From Oppiella nova (lineage: Eukaryota > Arthropoda > Arachnida > Sarcoptiformes > Oppiidae): a stretch of DNA of 52,936 nucleotides. Location: NCBI GenBank assembly GCA_905397405.1, contig CAJPVJ010000048.1:1-52936 (forward strand), in the 5' to 3' direction. The notes beneath the pieces were generated by a model. It saw only the letters and a list, made by a program, of their open reading frames with translations. It was not told the DNA's origin and searched no databases. How positions within the stretch are numbered: position 1 is the stretch's first letter; each line of letters begins with the position of its first letter. Of the stretch, positions 12,801 to 25,413 are shown piece after piece. A program made the position numbers and the translations under genes.

Positions 12801-15800
12801 GACATATCGCGACGATTTAAGTCATTTTGATAGATCTTATTCCGGAGATTACGACACAAAAGGCGTCCAAACATTTAAAACTTTGGTCACAAATGAAGGC
12901 GAAATGCATTATCCGGTTTGTGAACGACTTTTGCCGATCGGACCGACGCCTCCTTTCACCAGAAAGGAAACGGTGTCTCCTGTGCCACAAATGCAACCAA
13001 AAAGATCTGGAATTCTTCAGACGCCTATCTATGTCAAAGAGGATCCCATTCCTCCCAAAGTGGAGCCATCAGTGACTCAATTGGTGACAATTGCCAGCAA
13101 TACTAGTGTTTCACTTGCTTCCAGTGCAACAACATATGCAATGACTGCGACTACAACTTTGATCACCACCTCTAACACCACCAAACATCCATTATCTCTG
13201 CGCGACTCCTTTGATAGTCCAGATCCAGAGGTCAAAGTAAAGCTTCCAAACTCTCCAATTATGGTGGGTTTGGCCAAAGTTATCAAAGTAGGAGAGGCGC
13301 CAGAAACGACACTAAATGGTGCTAAATGTGAATCCGTCTCCAATGCTATTGTCAATACAAATAATAAGATCGACATAAAAGGAAACATCAATGAATCAAA
13401 AGAGGAAACTCTGGAGAAAGTTGTTATAGAAATGCGTTCCACTATTGGACTCAATGCCGGAAATGAGAGAACGGAAGAGTTCGCTCTGAAATCAAACTCA
13501 GAAAATCCAACACAAACTCAATCACAAAATCAAACACAAGACGAGCAAAAGCCGGTGCGACCGCACTATCGCCAGAGAAAGACTAGAAAGGCTACGTCCA
13601 CTGCGAGTGACATTCAGCGCTCTATAGACAGTAGGGGCGGAGGCGTTGCCGATAAGGTTTCGCGGCGGACGGCTCGGTCAATGCCACCGAAACGGACCAC
13701 ATCTGCACAGCCATCGACCGGAAGTACTGTTTTCTCACCGGAAGATATAGTGCACGAGCGGTGCACTCGTTGTGGACATGTTTTGGAACAGTTCTCCGAA
13801 GAGGAAATTGGTTTTTGTATCATAATATTAGGCACATACGTGCACCGGGAGCCCAGTATTGCCGCACCTATTCTTCCCGATGTCCTTAAGTTGGTCTCAA
13901 AATACGCGGGACTCACAGCATATCACTGGCAGAGCGAAAGGTTTAAAAAGCTTTTTTCCATAAATATATTTATTTAAGAAGTGTATTATTTGTTCATTCA
14001 ATCAAATGATCGTTTTTCACATTTTACGGCTTATTTCAAATTAAATTAATTTATTATTATATATAAAATATAATAATCTTTTTATTAGGGGATAAGTGGA
14101 ATAAATACATGAAATGCTTTTCAGTAACAATGCTATACTTAAAGTTAAAGCAAAAAATGTTTAATAGATTTTCTTTAGAAAAATCAATTTATAAAATAAC
14201 TGCTGAACTAAAAACTTTTTTAATTTATTAGAAAATCATAGTTAAAAGCCTTTTGATTGCAAAATGCATTTTTTATTTCTTCATAGATAACAAAATTCCA
14301 AACATTTGTAGCATTTTTATCACTAATATATAGATATAATTTTCTTATCATTGAATGCCTTTGTTTTATAGACTTATTTATAGAAATATGATTTTCTTGA
14401 TACTCCCAAAACACAGTAATATTCATTTGCCCGGAAGTACTGCATCCATAGCCCGACAATTCATTCGCTGCACTTTACATCAATTGGCACCGAATGGGAT
14501 ATTCAAACAACTATTTTATGCACATTTTACCAGTGAGTTAACCGTGTCTTTCTATCTTAACATTCAGCACATATTTAGTGTCAATATTATAAATCACATG
14601 AAATTTCTAGTGAATAGCGAGCGCACAAAAAACATACTTATTTCTGATTTTGTTTCTCATTGTATTTGAATCAATCAAAAATCAATCACCAGATCCAGGA
14701 TTTTTTAAAAGCATAGCATTAGCGTTGTCTGACTTCGTTGATCTCAATCAGGTCTCCCCTCTGGTAGAGCTGTTTCAGGTAAGCCTTTTTATATACACTT
14801 TACTATTATTGGTATACTTTTAATTTATATGAATTATAATCTCGATAAGAATATGCTTTTTATGGTGTATTCATTGATTCGGTATTAAGAAATATTTTTC
14901 GTTTTATTTCAATAATTTATAAATTCCTCAAAAAGCAAAAGAAATATTTCGAGAGTTTTTTATGCGAAATAAAATTTTATAAAAAACTGGAAATTCTTTT
15001 AATGCCTTTTTTTGTGATATAATTGTAATCAAACTCTAGAATCTGAACGAAAGAAAACATTTGCCACATATATCTGAAATGATGCATATGTTGAGTAATG
15101 TGGCCACATATCTGGAGTGCATATCTCTGGAAACGCCATCCCAACAGCCGTGGGGCCTATTTCTGCCACAATTAGAAACATTTTTGCGAAAATTAATGCT
15201 TTTATTGCCGGACGCGGGAGTACTTAACTTAACACCTATTATGCGAATTATGTTATCGACTGTCAAATTGCCGATAATTAATACATACAAAACCATCCTG
15301 GACCCCTTTTCCAAAATGCTCTCTCATATCATACAACAGTCACCTCTGCTGTACGAACAGCTCCTAGACTTATGTAACCTCTGCTGCAGAAACTTTGTGC
15401 GCGAACGGGACAGGTATCTGTTGACCCGCACTGTGGTCTGCGAACTCGTCCAAGCGATTAAGTTTCGGACAATGATTCCCGACGAGAACCTCATGATGTT
15501 AGTCCAGTTCCTCCTTCAGGACGGCTCCGGCACTCTCACCCCATCCGTCATCGTCGAGAACCTCCGCATGAATAACACTCTGGAGATCGAGAACTTCAAT
15601 ACAAACGCCTTTGAATGCATGCGACCCAACGTCATGGATCTCCTCGAGTTTGTCACTGATGTGCACACACTCTCCCGAGTCAAGGTATGTCTCGCAAATA
15701 TGGCACACATTCAGACAGTCAGACCTACCTGTGCTGAGCACTGCAATCGTATAATCAAATGAACAGTCAGTCAATTTATACGATAGTGCTGTTGTACTCT

Positions 15801-18800
15801 ATATTTATTGTAATGACTTTTGACTTTTCCGATGAGAATATTTAATCTGATTTTTTATGTTTCACTTTTAAGAGTAATTTTTTGGGAACTTCTATACACC
15901 TCAATGAAGAGACACTGGGCGGACATCTGAAGGCAGGAATTTCTCAGTATTTATCACTAGAGATGACAAAAAATAATGGCAGTGATCACCGGGCGATAAC
16001 CAAATACCTTCCCTGGCTCTACAGTCTGCCATCACTACAACAGGGGTTTGCACTTCAATTGTCTCTTATATTACCACTTATTCTCTCGTCATTTAAAACG
16101 AAAATAATTCTTTAATTTTAAGTATTATTTTCTATTCTTATATTTATTTTCAGCAACTTTTGTTGTTTAGTAAAATATTTATTTTAACTTCAAAATGAGT
16201 TTTCAAGAGAGAGAAAAAGAAATTCAAATCTCGAAAAGCCATGTCTTTATAAAAGTATATTTCTCTCGCTTTCTTAATTAAGTATAGAATTTGAAATATT
16301 AATTTAAAAAACAGTGGCGACAAAACACAATGAAATGCACAACAAAAGTATTTTAGGAAACAAATTAAGTTTTATTTTGAGCGCAAAAAAGTGAAAAAAG
16401 CGTGACTTCGATAAAGTGATGAATTCTTGTGCTTAAAACTTCTCTTTTTTCTGCTAATCATTAAGTTTTTCATTAAAAATCTTCTTTTTGCACAAAAAAC
16501 ACAATAAGAGAATAGAGAATAGAAATGTTATAAACCTCTCAAACAAACCCGAAAAAGTCAAACAAAAACTAATCTCTATATTGAACTGATAGTCCGAAAG
16601 AGTTTATCGATTGTGTGGCACACATTCGGTCACTTTCGTGGCTATTGTTAGGGTCGTTGCAACACTCGGCACTACTCCATAATAACGCCACATTCCTGTG
16701 CCAACCCATCCCATTGGAGGCCAACACTCACATAGCGGAGCACATCCAGGTGATTTTGGCCGGGTTTGCCGAGCAGTCCAAAGCATCGGTACTCCACATG
16801 TCGTCCCTATTCCACGCGTTCATTCTGTGCCAGTTGTGGACAATGTATTGCGAGAATATCTCTGGTCAGAACCCTCCAGGAAGCGATCAGTACCACCAGT
16901 GCACTCTCACACTATCAGATTTCTGGGCCAAAATAACCCCCGGCATACTCCAACTGATCTGTCACTCAAAAGTGGTATAACTTATTATTAGTACAATAAT
17001 TCGAAAAAATAATAATAACCAAAAAAGATCTTTTATTTAAAAAACAATTTAAATGTTTGCTTTTACTTATGATAATACCTTTTATTTCCTTTGCTTACAC
17101 TCTACTACTAACGCATTACTCCTTTCAGGAGGGATTCTATCAGGTCAGCGGCTTTCCTAATAGCGTTGACTTATTTAACTTTGCTAACTGTTAGCTTAGA
17201 TAATGTCTTTTATGTATACATTATATGTATATCTCTTACAACCATTTCCATTGCACTCTAATATCTATAGTACTGTTTGTATGGTATATACATATAAGTA
17301 GTGTATATTCGATATAAAAAACATTTAACATAGACTGTCAATCATAATCATAATTGTAAATATATTTTTGTATATCAAATCTCACTAATGATAAATCTTT
17401 GGCTCCTTCCCTCTCATGCTCTCCCCTTATCACACACTGAACTGCCGGTGCGGCTCTGGCTTGTTGTGTGAACTGAATAGCTCGCGGAGACGGTTAGCTT
17501 ACATTTCTTGAATCTAATGGAAACTCTGATGGAATGCAACTCAACGATGCTCTCAAGAGTAAGATAAGTCACCATAACTTACATTTGGCACCACTTCTCC
17601 CAAACACTAAGACATATCAAATACATTTTTTACCTCATTTCGAGTATCTAATGTATTGATTGATATCGATTTTCTTATTATTATTTATTTCTTTTGACAT
17701 AAACCCATTAAATTTAATACTTTTTATTATTAAATGGATAGCAATTAATCCTTTGATTTATATCAGAGATATGCGAATATTGTTTAGAGATATTAAATGA
17801 AAAACCTATTAATTTCCTTAGTTGCTTCCACTTTGGACACCTGTATTCAATAGCTATAAAGGTTGGCATTCAATTCAATTTGATATTACCGTAATATAAT
17901 GTTAACTCAAATATTACAAATATAAGAAACCAAATGTTAAAATGATAATAAATCATATGAGGGTTTAATACATAAACTAATAAACTGTTTGCCTCATCAC
18001 AACTGTCAGGCCAACTGTCGGGCAACACTCAAGTAAGGCTCCAGTCGGTCATCAACTGGCGCTGTCCGCCGCAGACTAGAGACGATGCGGCCATGACTTC
18101 CAGTACTCTCATCAGATGGTTGCAGAGAATGCAGGTTTGGATCCTTTGAAAGTTGTAAAACATATATTTCATGCATTCATTCATCAAAAGCTAATATTAA
18201 TAAAGAGTTAACAAATATATTTGTAGAGCGAGTAGTAGGATGTGTATGAAAAAGTGGTGTAAAAGCTTTTAGACATTTTATCAGTTTTTCTCAAATGACA
18301 GACCGACGCTCTTATTACAAGAGATCCCTTTACTCGTAACACATTTCTTATGAAAACTTTTAATCTAATGGTCGAGTGATTCATATCGATTAGTTTGTAG
18401 TGATTTACACACAACACAACTATAAGATTACAACCAATTCTTTGACTCATTTGTATTTTGCTTCAATTGAGTCACTCTTTCCCTCAGATAATTTTTTATC
18501 ACAATTTTCTTTCATTTTTTCCATACTTTATATTTTATTCTTTCATTAAATACAAGATTTTTTTCTGAACATTGAATTAACTTAAGATTTATTTTATAAA
18601 ACATTCTCAACTTTATAAAAGTTCACAAAATCTCTCTCTCTCTCTCTCTCATGTTGTCTCTCTCTCTCACGTTGTCTCTCTCTCTCTCTCTCTCTCTCTC
18701 ATGTTGTGTGGTATTTGAATGAATGGATGTTAGTACTGAAACTGAATGTCCATATCATGAGATGAGTGTTCAGCAAAATAGTTATATTTGAAATAAAGTA

Positions 18801-19589
18801 AGAAAAAATTCCAAATAGTCTGTCATTATTTAAAGCAAAGGATGATATTATCTTAAGAGGTCTCTAATTAATGATTGAAAGCTAAATGTGAATTCCTTTT
18901 ATGTATCGTACAGTATATAAAGCCTTGACTTTAATTAAGATTGAATTTCAAGCCTTTGATTTAATGAGAAAGATGTCCTTTTAATGAAAACACACTACAC
19001 TTACAGATGCCATAGGAGTAACTTATATTATGTTATATGATAGACCACTAATGAAAAGTTTTCTAATTATTTTTAGAACTTTTCTAATGTTTCGATGATT
19101 AACTTCAATGAAATAGTTGTTTAATAAAATGTCGAGCTAATTGAAAAGTTTATTTAATTAAATACCAGTTTTGTAGTGAAAATATTGACAAATGAAACGC
19201 TTTCTATATTATTGATGAAAGGCTTGAATAATATTTGTCTCAATTTCCTATTAATAATTTACTGTATATTCCTATGTTATCCACATTCAAAGACAAATTG
19301 AGAGACAGCATTTATTCTGTATGTGTCGGTGCTTTCATACAAACATTTGTGTCTAATCAAGCGATACACCACTTGTTGAAAGCCATTAACAGTTAATTAC
19401 AAATAAATCAAATCTTGACAACAATTAGAAAAAGCCGCAACTTATCTGTCATTTGATGTTTGTTACTAACGATTGCTTACAAAAAATGAAATATTAATTC
19501 ACATATATTTTTCTCTCCATTTATTTTAGACAAAAATGAGTCAAATAGAGATGCAGTCCTCGGCCGCCATTCAATTCTATTGTATATAA
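6870..19589 (+). CDS. unc79: UNC79, NALCN channel complex scaffold
   Basis: Twenty exons: 6870-6891, 6982-7102, 7175-7335, 7410-7580, 7634-8734, 8803-9113, 9171-11306, 11372-11683, 11752-11890, 11951-13940, 14417-14532, 14693-14778, 15040-15684, 15873-16045, 16593-16974, 17129-17143, 17481-17558, 17822-17861, 18010-18134, 19530-19589. The sum is 8184 nt, 2727 residues, in frame throughout; human UNC79 is about 2600. UNC79 with UNC80 holds the NALCN sodium-leak channel at the neuronal membrane and sets resting excitability. Family landmarks: an N-terminus like human (AKIRNLQEFH, PSGTDICNTLKYFSQ), a Cys-rich zinc-binding-like region at about 257-376, helical-repeat stretches, a second Cys pair (CTRCG, about 2096), and a C-terminus ending QIEMQSSAAIQFY, near the human end. 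Residues about 1500-2090 are low-complexity and poorly conserved. The first exon was chosen because its seven codons and phase restore the conserved N-terminus. Confidence 0.93.
17129..17143 (+). other. unc79: 15-nt microexon in unc79
   Basis: A 15-nt segment is bounded by a good acceptor (CTCCTTTCAG) and donor (CAG|GTCAGC) and is phase 0 on both sides. It adds five residues, EGFYQ. Joining the neighbouring exons without it restores the spacing I remember in the human protein (HSKV followed by a segment like LAETVSLH), so it looks like an optional cassette. Confidence 0.55.
18135..19529 (+). other. unc79: last intron of unc79
   Basis: A 1.4-kb intron, the longest in the gene, separating the penultimate exon from a 60-nt final coding exon. 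Apart from interrupted CT tracts at 18631-18700 I see no exon or RNA in it. Confidence 0.75.
18631..18700 (+). repeat. interrupted (CT)n tract with ATGTTGT spacers
   Basis: Three CT runs separated by the spacers ATGTTGT and ACGTTGT, in the last intron of unc79. The repeated spacer shows that unit blocks were duplicated, not only single dinucleotides. Confidence 0.85.
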
Positions 19590-19607
19590 GAATTTACATC
19601 AAAAACA

Positions 19608-19613
19608 AATAAA
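19608..19613 (+). terminator. candidate polyadenylation signal for unc79
   Basis: An AATAAA hexamer only 19 bp after the unc79 stop codon. If used, the 3' untranslated region would be very short; other AATAAA-like hexamers occur further on. Confidence 0.35.
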
Positions 19614-20905
19614 ACAAAAAACACAAAATAAGTTATAATTTCTTTTTATAATTAATTGTTTATTACGGACTTAATTAATAAGTTTTTCATATAATCTGTT
19701 GGAAAGTGTGCCACAGCTCTACCTCTTAATAGTAATTCTCTCCTTAATTTAAAAAGCATTCAAATGAATGCCATTAAAACGAAGGGAAAATTGTAATGAA
19801 TTATTAGAATTTAGAAATCAAATTATTGTCCAAATCATACCAAAAACATGTATAAAAAAGCAGTTTTTAAGCCATAAAACTCAAAACGAACAAATAATTG
19901 TTTTAACTGTTATATTTCTCATTTTTATCATAATTGTTATTACAGTTAAATGTATTATTAATTAAATGCAGTTTTCATTCGCGATTAGACTCTAATACTG
20001 TAAATGAGAGGAGAAAATAAATTGAATTTCAAATAAAATAATGCAATAAAATGATTGAAATGTGAAAAATATAATTAATTTTTGTATTAAAATCATTGTA
20101 ATATTTGGGGAAATGTATACGAAACGGAAAATTGAACATTTTTTGTCGTTAAAAGTTTAAGATAATTGTGAGAGTATTGCGACCCGAATGTTGAGCACAG
20201 GTTATGAATATATTTTCTGTTCATTCAGTAATGCATTTATTTATATAATATTATATATAAAACTACTTTATTTGATATAAACTTAGTTGTGTAGTGTATT
20301 ATAGAGAAAGTTTGTGGTGCAAGGCTCTGGAGCTCGACATATGCCATGTGTTGGGCATCAGTCCTATTGTATGTGTTTTTCGCTTCAATTTTCACCTAAA
20401 CTACAGGAAATTATAGGAGTATTGCATATATTCTTTGCTTTTTGTGTTCACTTCTTATACATGTTTTTTGTTCACAATTTTTGTGAATGTGGGCTAAAAC
20501 TACTTCTCCGTTCCTTTACTATTATACATAATACTTTACGATAGCATAGCATAGCTATTGTTATATTCTCTCTCCAAATACATTCATCTCTTATATGCGA
20601 TACTCACGAGTCTTCAGTTGCGTAGACATCACTTTAATCTCAAATCTTTCCCTTTGTATACATTATCTCAAAACTTAATGATCGGAACACTAATGATAAG
20701 AATATAAACAAACGATGGGATGATTTGTTTGCTGTATTTAAAGTCCAATCGTTAGCCAAGAGATGATCTGAATATATGTAGCAAAACATGACTTTTCGTT
20801 GAATGGATTCAACGCCACTGCAGTGGAAGAGAGAAATATTTTTATCGAAAACATTGTCGACATTGTGAAGGACGCCAAACAACTGGTTACCACTAAGGAC
20901 ACCAA

Positions 20906-20935
20906 TACTATGCCATACCATACCATACTATGCCA
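20906..20935 (+). repeat. CATAC/CATAG repeat patch
   Basis: Imperfect tandem ATGCCATACCATAC-type pentamers. Similar patches recur at about 24806-24850, 31486-31502 and 33835-33846, so this is a genome-wide simple repeat type, not a gene feature. Confidence 0.6.
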
Positions 20936-21330
20936 TCCCCTCAACCATTTTCAACAAGATTTGTGCTCACAATTTAGTTAAATTTTATTCAACAAAATAC
21001 CAGTAATTTGAATAATTGTATAATATATTCACCAAATCATGTAAATCAATGGCTAGAAAACATAATTTTTTATTGAGAGCTAATTAGCGCTGATTTAATC
21101 GATTCCTTAGTGTTTATTCTCGAAATCAGATAATAATTACAAATTAAACAATAAATTATAATAACTTAGAATTTATTATTTAGTAATTATATTCAGTTTT
21201 GTGTATTAATTATGTTAACGAATTATTGGTAATACTTTAACAAATATACAGATATATTGCATGTTTTGATTAGCGTTACAACTGAATTAAGAGAGTTATG
21301 ATATACAAAGAAATGCATTGAACTAGTGGT

Positions 21331-21352
21331 GAGAGAGAGAGAGAGAGACTAG

Positions 21353-21389
<37 letters not shown>
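21331..21389 (+). repeat. (GA)n tract interrupted by ACTAGTGGT
   Basis: Two GA runs separated by a short spacer; the same spacer word, ACTAGTGGT, also precedes the first run. It lies directly ahead of the ATG of the exon candidate at 21393. Confidence 0.9.
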
Positions 21390-21391
<2 letters not shown>

Positions 21392-21392
21392 C

Positions 21393-21450
21393 ATGAATCT
21401 CATGGATGAGCGCAATCATCCCAACACCGGTACAGAGAGAGGAACTACAG
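21393..21450 (+). CDS. candidate alternative first exon, possibly of Shroom
   Basis: An ATG just after the GA tract opens 19 codons plus one base (begins MNLMDERNHP) and ends at a strong donor (ACAG|GTAAGA, phase 1). The segment is less AT-rich than its surroundings. The phase fits the acceptor of the third Shroom exon (28213), and also its upstream duplicate, but not that of the second. It could therefore be a distal first exon for Shroom. Equally it could be a chance donor in non-coding DNA. Confidence 0.3.
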
Positions 21451-22984
21451 GTAAGAAATGACACAAACCCCTCACCACTGAATGCATTGACATTAAACAA
21501 AGTTATGATACGATTGAAAGTCCAAAAATAAAAAAGCTGGTGCAAAAAACTCCAGCACATTTTGCTCAAGAAATTTTGTTGTTTTATAAACTGTTTTATT
21601 ATGAGTTAAAAATAGTTATTTTAAAAGTTAATCGAAACGATAGGAAAAAAGATAATATAAATATATATAAATAATAGAAAATCGAGAAAATAAAAAATAA
21701 TCGCAAAGAAATAAAAAATATAGGAAAATGAAAATTCAGTGTTTTTGTTATGAAGAGATAAAAATGGGCCCAAAATTAGGTGATATGTTAGACACTACTC
21801 ATGAAAACCGCAATTCAACAAAACAAAAATACTATTAGGAAAAGAAATTTTTAGTACACAATAGATATGATTTAACGTCAGATATTTAATACACATATCA
21901 GGTGTTTAATCAGAAAAGAAATCGTATTTATATACAAGTATTGGGTATGTTTTTTGTTACTTTTTTCTATTTCCACAAAACAATACAATTCTCGAGTATT
22001 TTTAAAATTAGCAAAACTTTTAACATTAAATTCATAAATAGAAACTCGCGTTCAATTAATTATGCTTTAGATTAGAATATGATTACGAAAATCACAAAAA
22101 TTATATTCAACTTTTATATATTCGCTATTAAAGGCAATACATGTTTTATAATATTGAATATTATTTTAATTATTTAGTGATTAACCTGAAAAACAGGCAC
22201 AAAACACACCAAACCTTTTGCTGCAAACAACTTATGCGCAAACAAATCATGGCTTTAAGGCTTTTTGATTAGCGTCTAATAAAAGCAAAAGTTTTTTTCA
22301 TTTCTAACAACAACTTTACATAACATACAAACAAATGATTGCAGTATTTGATTCGTATAGTTTCCTAATATCTCTGATCAATTATCTAATTATTACATAT
22401 AATATATATTATAATGATTGTATCAAATGTGGCTATTGTTCCCTACAATTAGCCACATTTTATGAATTTTGAATCAGTTATACAAATGTGTAATATTTCT
22501 CTCCCTTTTTTCTAACTTACTTTGAATGCGATGATTAGGTCATTGACTTATTGTTATACCATACGAGCGGTCAGTTATACTAACATTTCTGGAATGAGAT
22601 GCGCACCGGGTTTTAGGGGAATGGGATTATTACTACACTTTCCATCAATTATAGTATAAAATAAATTTTCACATTCAATCCGATTAATGCTATTCTCTCT
22701 CTATTCTAATGTCATTTCAAATACACAATTCCATCAATGAATACATGGCTCACAAGATCTCTGCAAACTATAAGCAAATGTAATGAAAACGACTGACAAT
22801 TGAGGACAGACAGCATTCGCGCACATTTTTTCAGTAAATCCAAAGTCAAGAAAAGGAAAAACCAATTTATTAAATAAGACGATTGATTACTTGGCACTGA
22901 AAAAGTCAAAACTCAAAAGTTTTTCATTTTTGGTCAAATGTTTTATTTTTATAATATGCAAAGATTTACCTGAATATAGTGAAC

Positions 22985-22986
<2 letters not shown>

Positions 22987-23017
<31 letters not shown>
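22987..23017 (+). repeat. (GA)n microsatellite
   Basis: GA dinucleotide tract of about 31 bp. Confidence 0.9.
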
Positions 23018-23020
<3 letters not shown>

Positions 23021-24463
23021 TCTAGAAAAAATAGATAAATTTTGAATTATTATGTAAATGACATTTCAATTTTGGTTTTTCAAGTTTCAAGTTAATATTT
23101 TTAAAGATCATTAATATTTTGCAAGTCTTTCCTTCTATTGAAATGCGAAAGAAATAACTTATATATTATATATATTTTCTTATTTATTAATATTGCTGTT
23201 GAATGTTAGCAATCAATTAATTTTATTATATTATCAGTAGTAAAGGAAAGGCAACTATTTTTTTATGAAACTATTCTAACTGATAGACTGAATGCCTGTT
23301 TGCATAACGACAACAAAACATAATAAATATTTTGTTACATAATATATAAATTATAGATATAAGATGTGCTAATATATGAAAATTTTTGCATAAAATGCAA
23401 TAAAAATTTATTTATTCACAAAATTTTAATGCGAATACGGCTTTAAATTACAAAACATTGATATTATTTATTGAAAAATGACACAAATGTTGTCATTAGG
23501 AAATGAAATGCGAGATATGATACAAATCAAACTTTTATAATGCCTTCAAATGATAATTGCGATGAGATTCCTGAAACTACCCGTCCCTTACCAAAAACAT
23601 TTTCAGGCGATATAACAGTTATAACTATTAATATAATATTTGCTAAAAACAATAATTATTATTAAATGCGAACGAAATTTATAATAAAAAATCCTGATGT
23701 TATATATAAACAGTCGATACGAATAACAAATTGATTGTAACAAATGGGTTGGGGTTGGGATGTGCACCGGCATCGGGTTCTCGTACCTCATCCATAGGTT
23801 TTGGCAGCAAATATACTATTCATATAATACTTGTGTAAAGTGTGCGCATCTGTAATGACTTCCCTATCGAGACAACCATCTTCAGCAACACATTAAGTTT
23901 TTGCTGAATTTAATTATAAATTAATCTTCACTTATATTTTAGGGGAAAAACACACCGAAAACTAGACCATCGAAAAACCCTTTAAGTGAATTGTTTGCGA
24001 GAAATACTCTATAATTAAAATGTTTGCCTCGATATAAACACTCGAAGTTTAAATTTTAAATTTCTTTTTGTGTTGAAATATTTGTGGTGTTTCAATTGAT
24101 GGTCACTTTATTGAAATTAATGTTAAGTTAATCCCAAAACTTATGTAATCTGTTTATCAGTTAAGATGCGAATTAACGACAATCTGCTGATCCCTACATA
24201 GAAATTGTGCCAAAACTTCGTATACTATTAATTTTTCTTTAATCAATAAAAACACATTATTTTGCTATATATCTGTAAATAATTTTTGTGAAAGAATTCC
24301 AAATATATATCAAAGATAATAGGATTTTATATAATTTATTTCATAAGAAATCTGATAACAAATAATATTTCATTTTATTGAACTCTTCTATGGCTTCAAT
24401 AAAAAAATGATGAAGTACACTTTAGGACTCTATATCTAATAACAAGTAATAAATTTATTAATT

Positions 24464-24465
<2 letters not shown>

Positions 24466-24500
<35 letters not shown>
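24466..24500 (+). repeat. (GA)n microsatellite
   Basis: GA dinucleotide tract of about 35 bp. Confidence 0.9.
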
Positions 24501-24502
<2 letters not shown>

Positions 24503-24805
24503 AAAAAAGTAGGACTTTATATAAAAGTAAGAAAAATAAAATATATAACAAAATAAAGAAAGCATTTATTTTATGATTTAATTTGAAAAGTGAAGAAAAT
24601 TTTATAAAATAATAATACATTTAATATGTTTGGTTGAAAAACAAGTCTAATGTAAAGTAATAAGAGAGTGAACCAAATGAGAGAAATATAAGTTAAGTTA
24701 GCATTACATGAGATGCAAAACAAAGGCAATGAATGCAAAGTCATAGAAAAAGCAATGCAAAGGCAATAGGAATTGAATAAAGACTTGTATTTCTGCATTA
24801 AGTGG

Positions 24806-24850
24806 CGTCCCATACGATACCATAGCATACCATCGCATGCATAGCATAGC
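24806..24850 (+). repeat. CATAC/CATAG repeat patch
   Basis: Imperfect pentamer repeats of the ATACCATAGC type, related to the patch at 20906-20935. Confidence 0.5.
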
Positions 24851-24936
24851 CATTGGTAAGCATTGGTTGCATTGGTTGCCATTATATCAGAAAACTTGAA
24901 AATCTTGTTTCCCTTCAAACAGAGAGACAGAGTTAG

Positions 24937-24944
<8 letters not shown>

Positions 24945-24970
<26 letters not shown>
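24945..24970 (+). repeat. (GA)n microsatellite
   Basis: GA dinucleotide tract of about 26 bp. Confidence 0.9.
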
Positions 24971-24974
<4 letters not shown>

Positions 24975-25413
24975 CGTTTGGATTTTGTGGCAAAAGAGAC
25001 TCCAAAGGAATGTCATATAAGTTATGCTAAAAGTTTTGCTCAAAACTTATGCTTATGTTTGACAATACAGTCAACGATTGCATCGAAATGTTCAACAAAA
25101 GCAACAAAAATGTGATTCACTTTTCACACCAAACACCACATCGACTGTGATTTGTGTTGACAATACCACCACCAAGATCATTTCCATATGTATTAATGCC
25201 TTTTAATTGTTGACAGTATTTACTATAATAATTACCACAATAATAGTGTCATTGTATTGAGCACTAATTTCTATGTATTTATTGTTTCATAATAACAGTA
25301 ATAATAGTAATCATAATAAGTATTGAAATACAATATCATATGCCATATGAATGCCAGTAATGACAACATTAGCCATCATTTGAATCATGATTTGAATCCA
25401 TGAATCCGTTAAC

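Larger units (their letters stand above)
19614..25413. other. intergenic or Shroom 5' region
   Basis: About 5.8 kb of AT-rich DNA between unc79 and the first recognised Shroom exon. It holds GA tracts at 21331-21389, 22987-23017, 24466-24500 and 24945-24970, two patches of CATAC/CATAG repeats, and one exon-like segment (21393-21450). No PDZ-coding exon was found here, although many Shroom proteins begin with one. Confidence 0.6.

Noticed and set aside
20738-20981. Overlapping ORFs on both strands (plus begins MNGFNATAVEE; minus has a signal-peptide-like hydrophobic start)
   Set aside because: Both are short, overlap each other and include a CATAC simple repeat; there is no convincing splice site pair or family resemblance.
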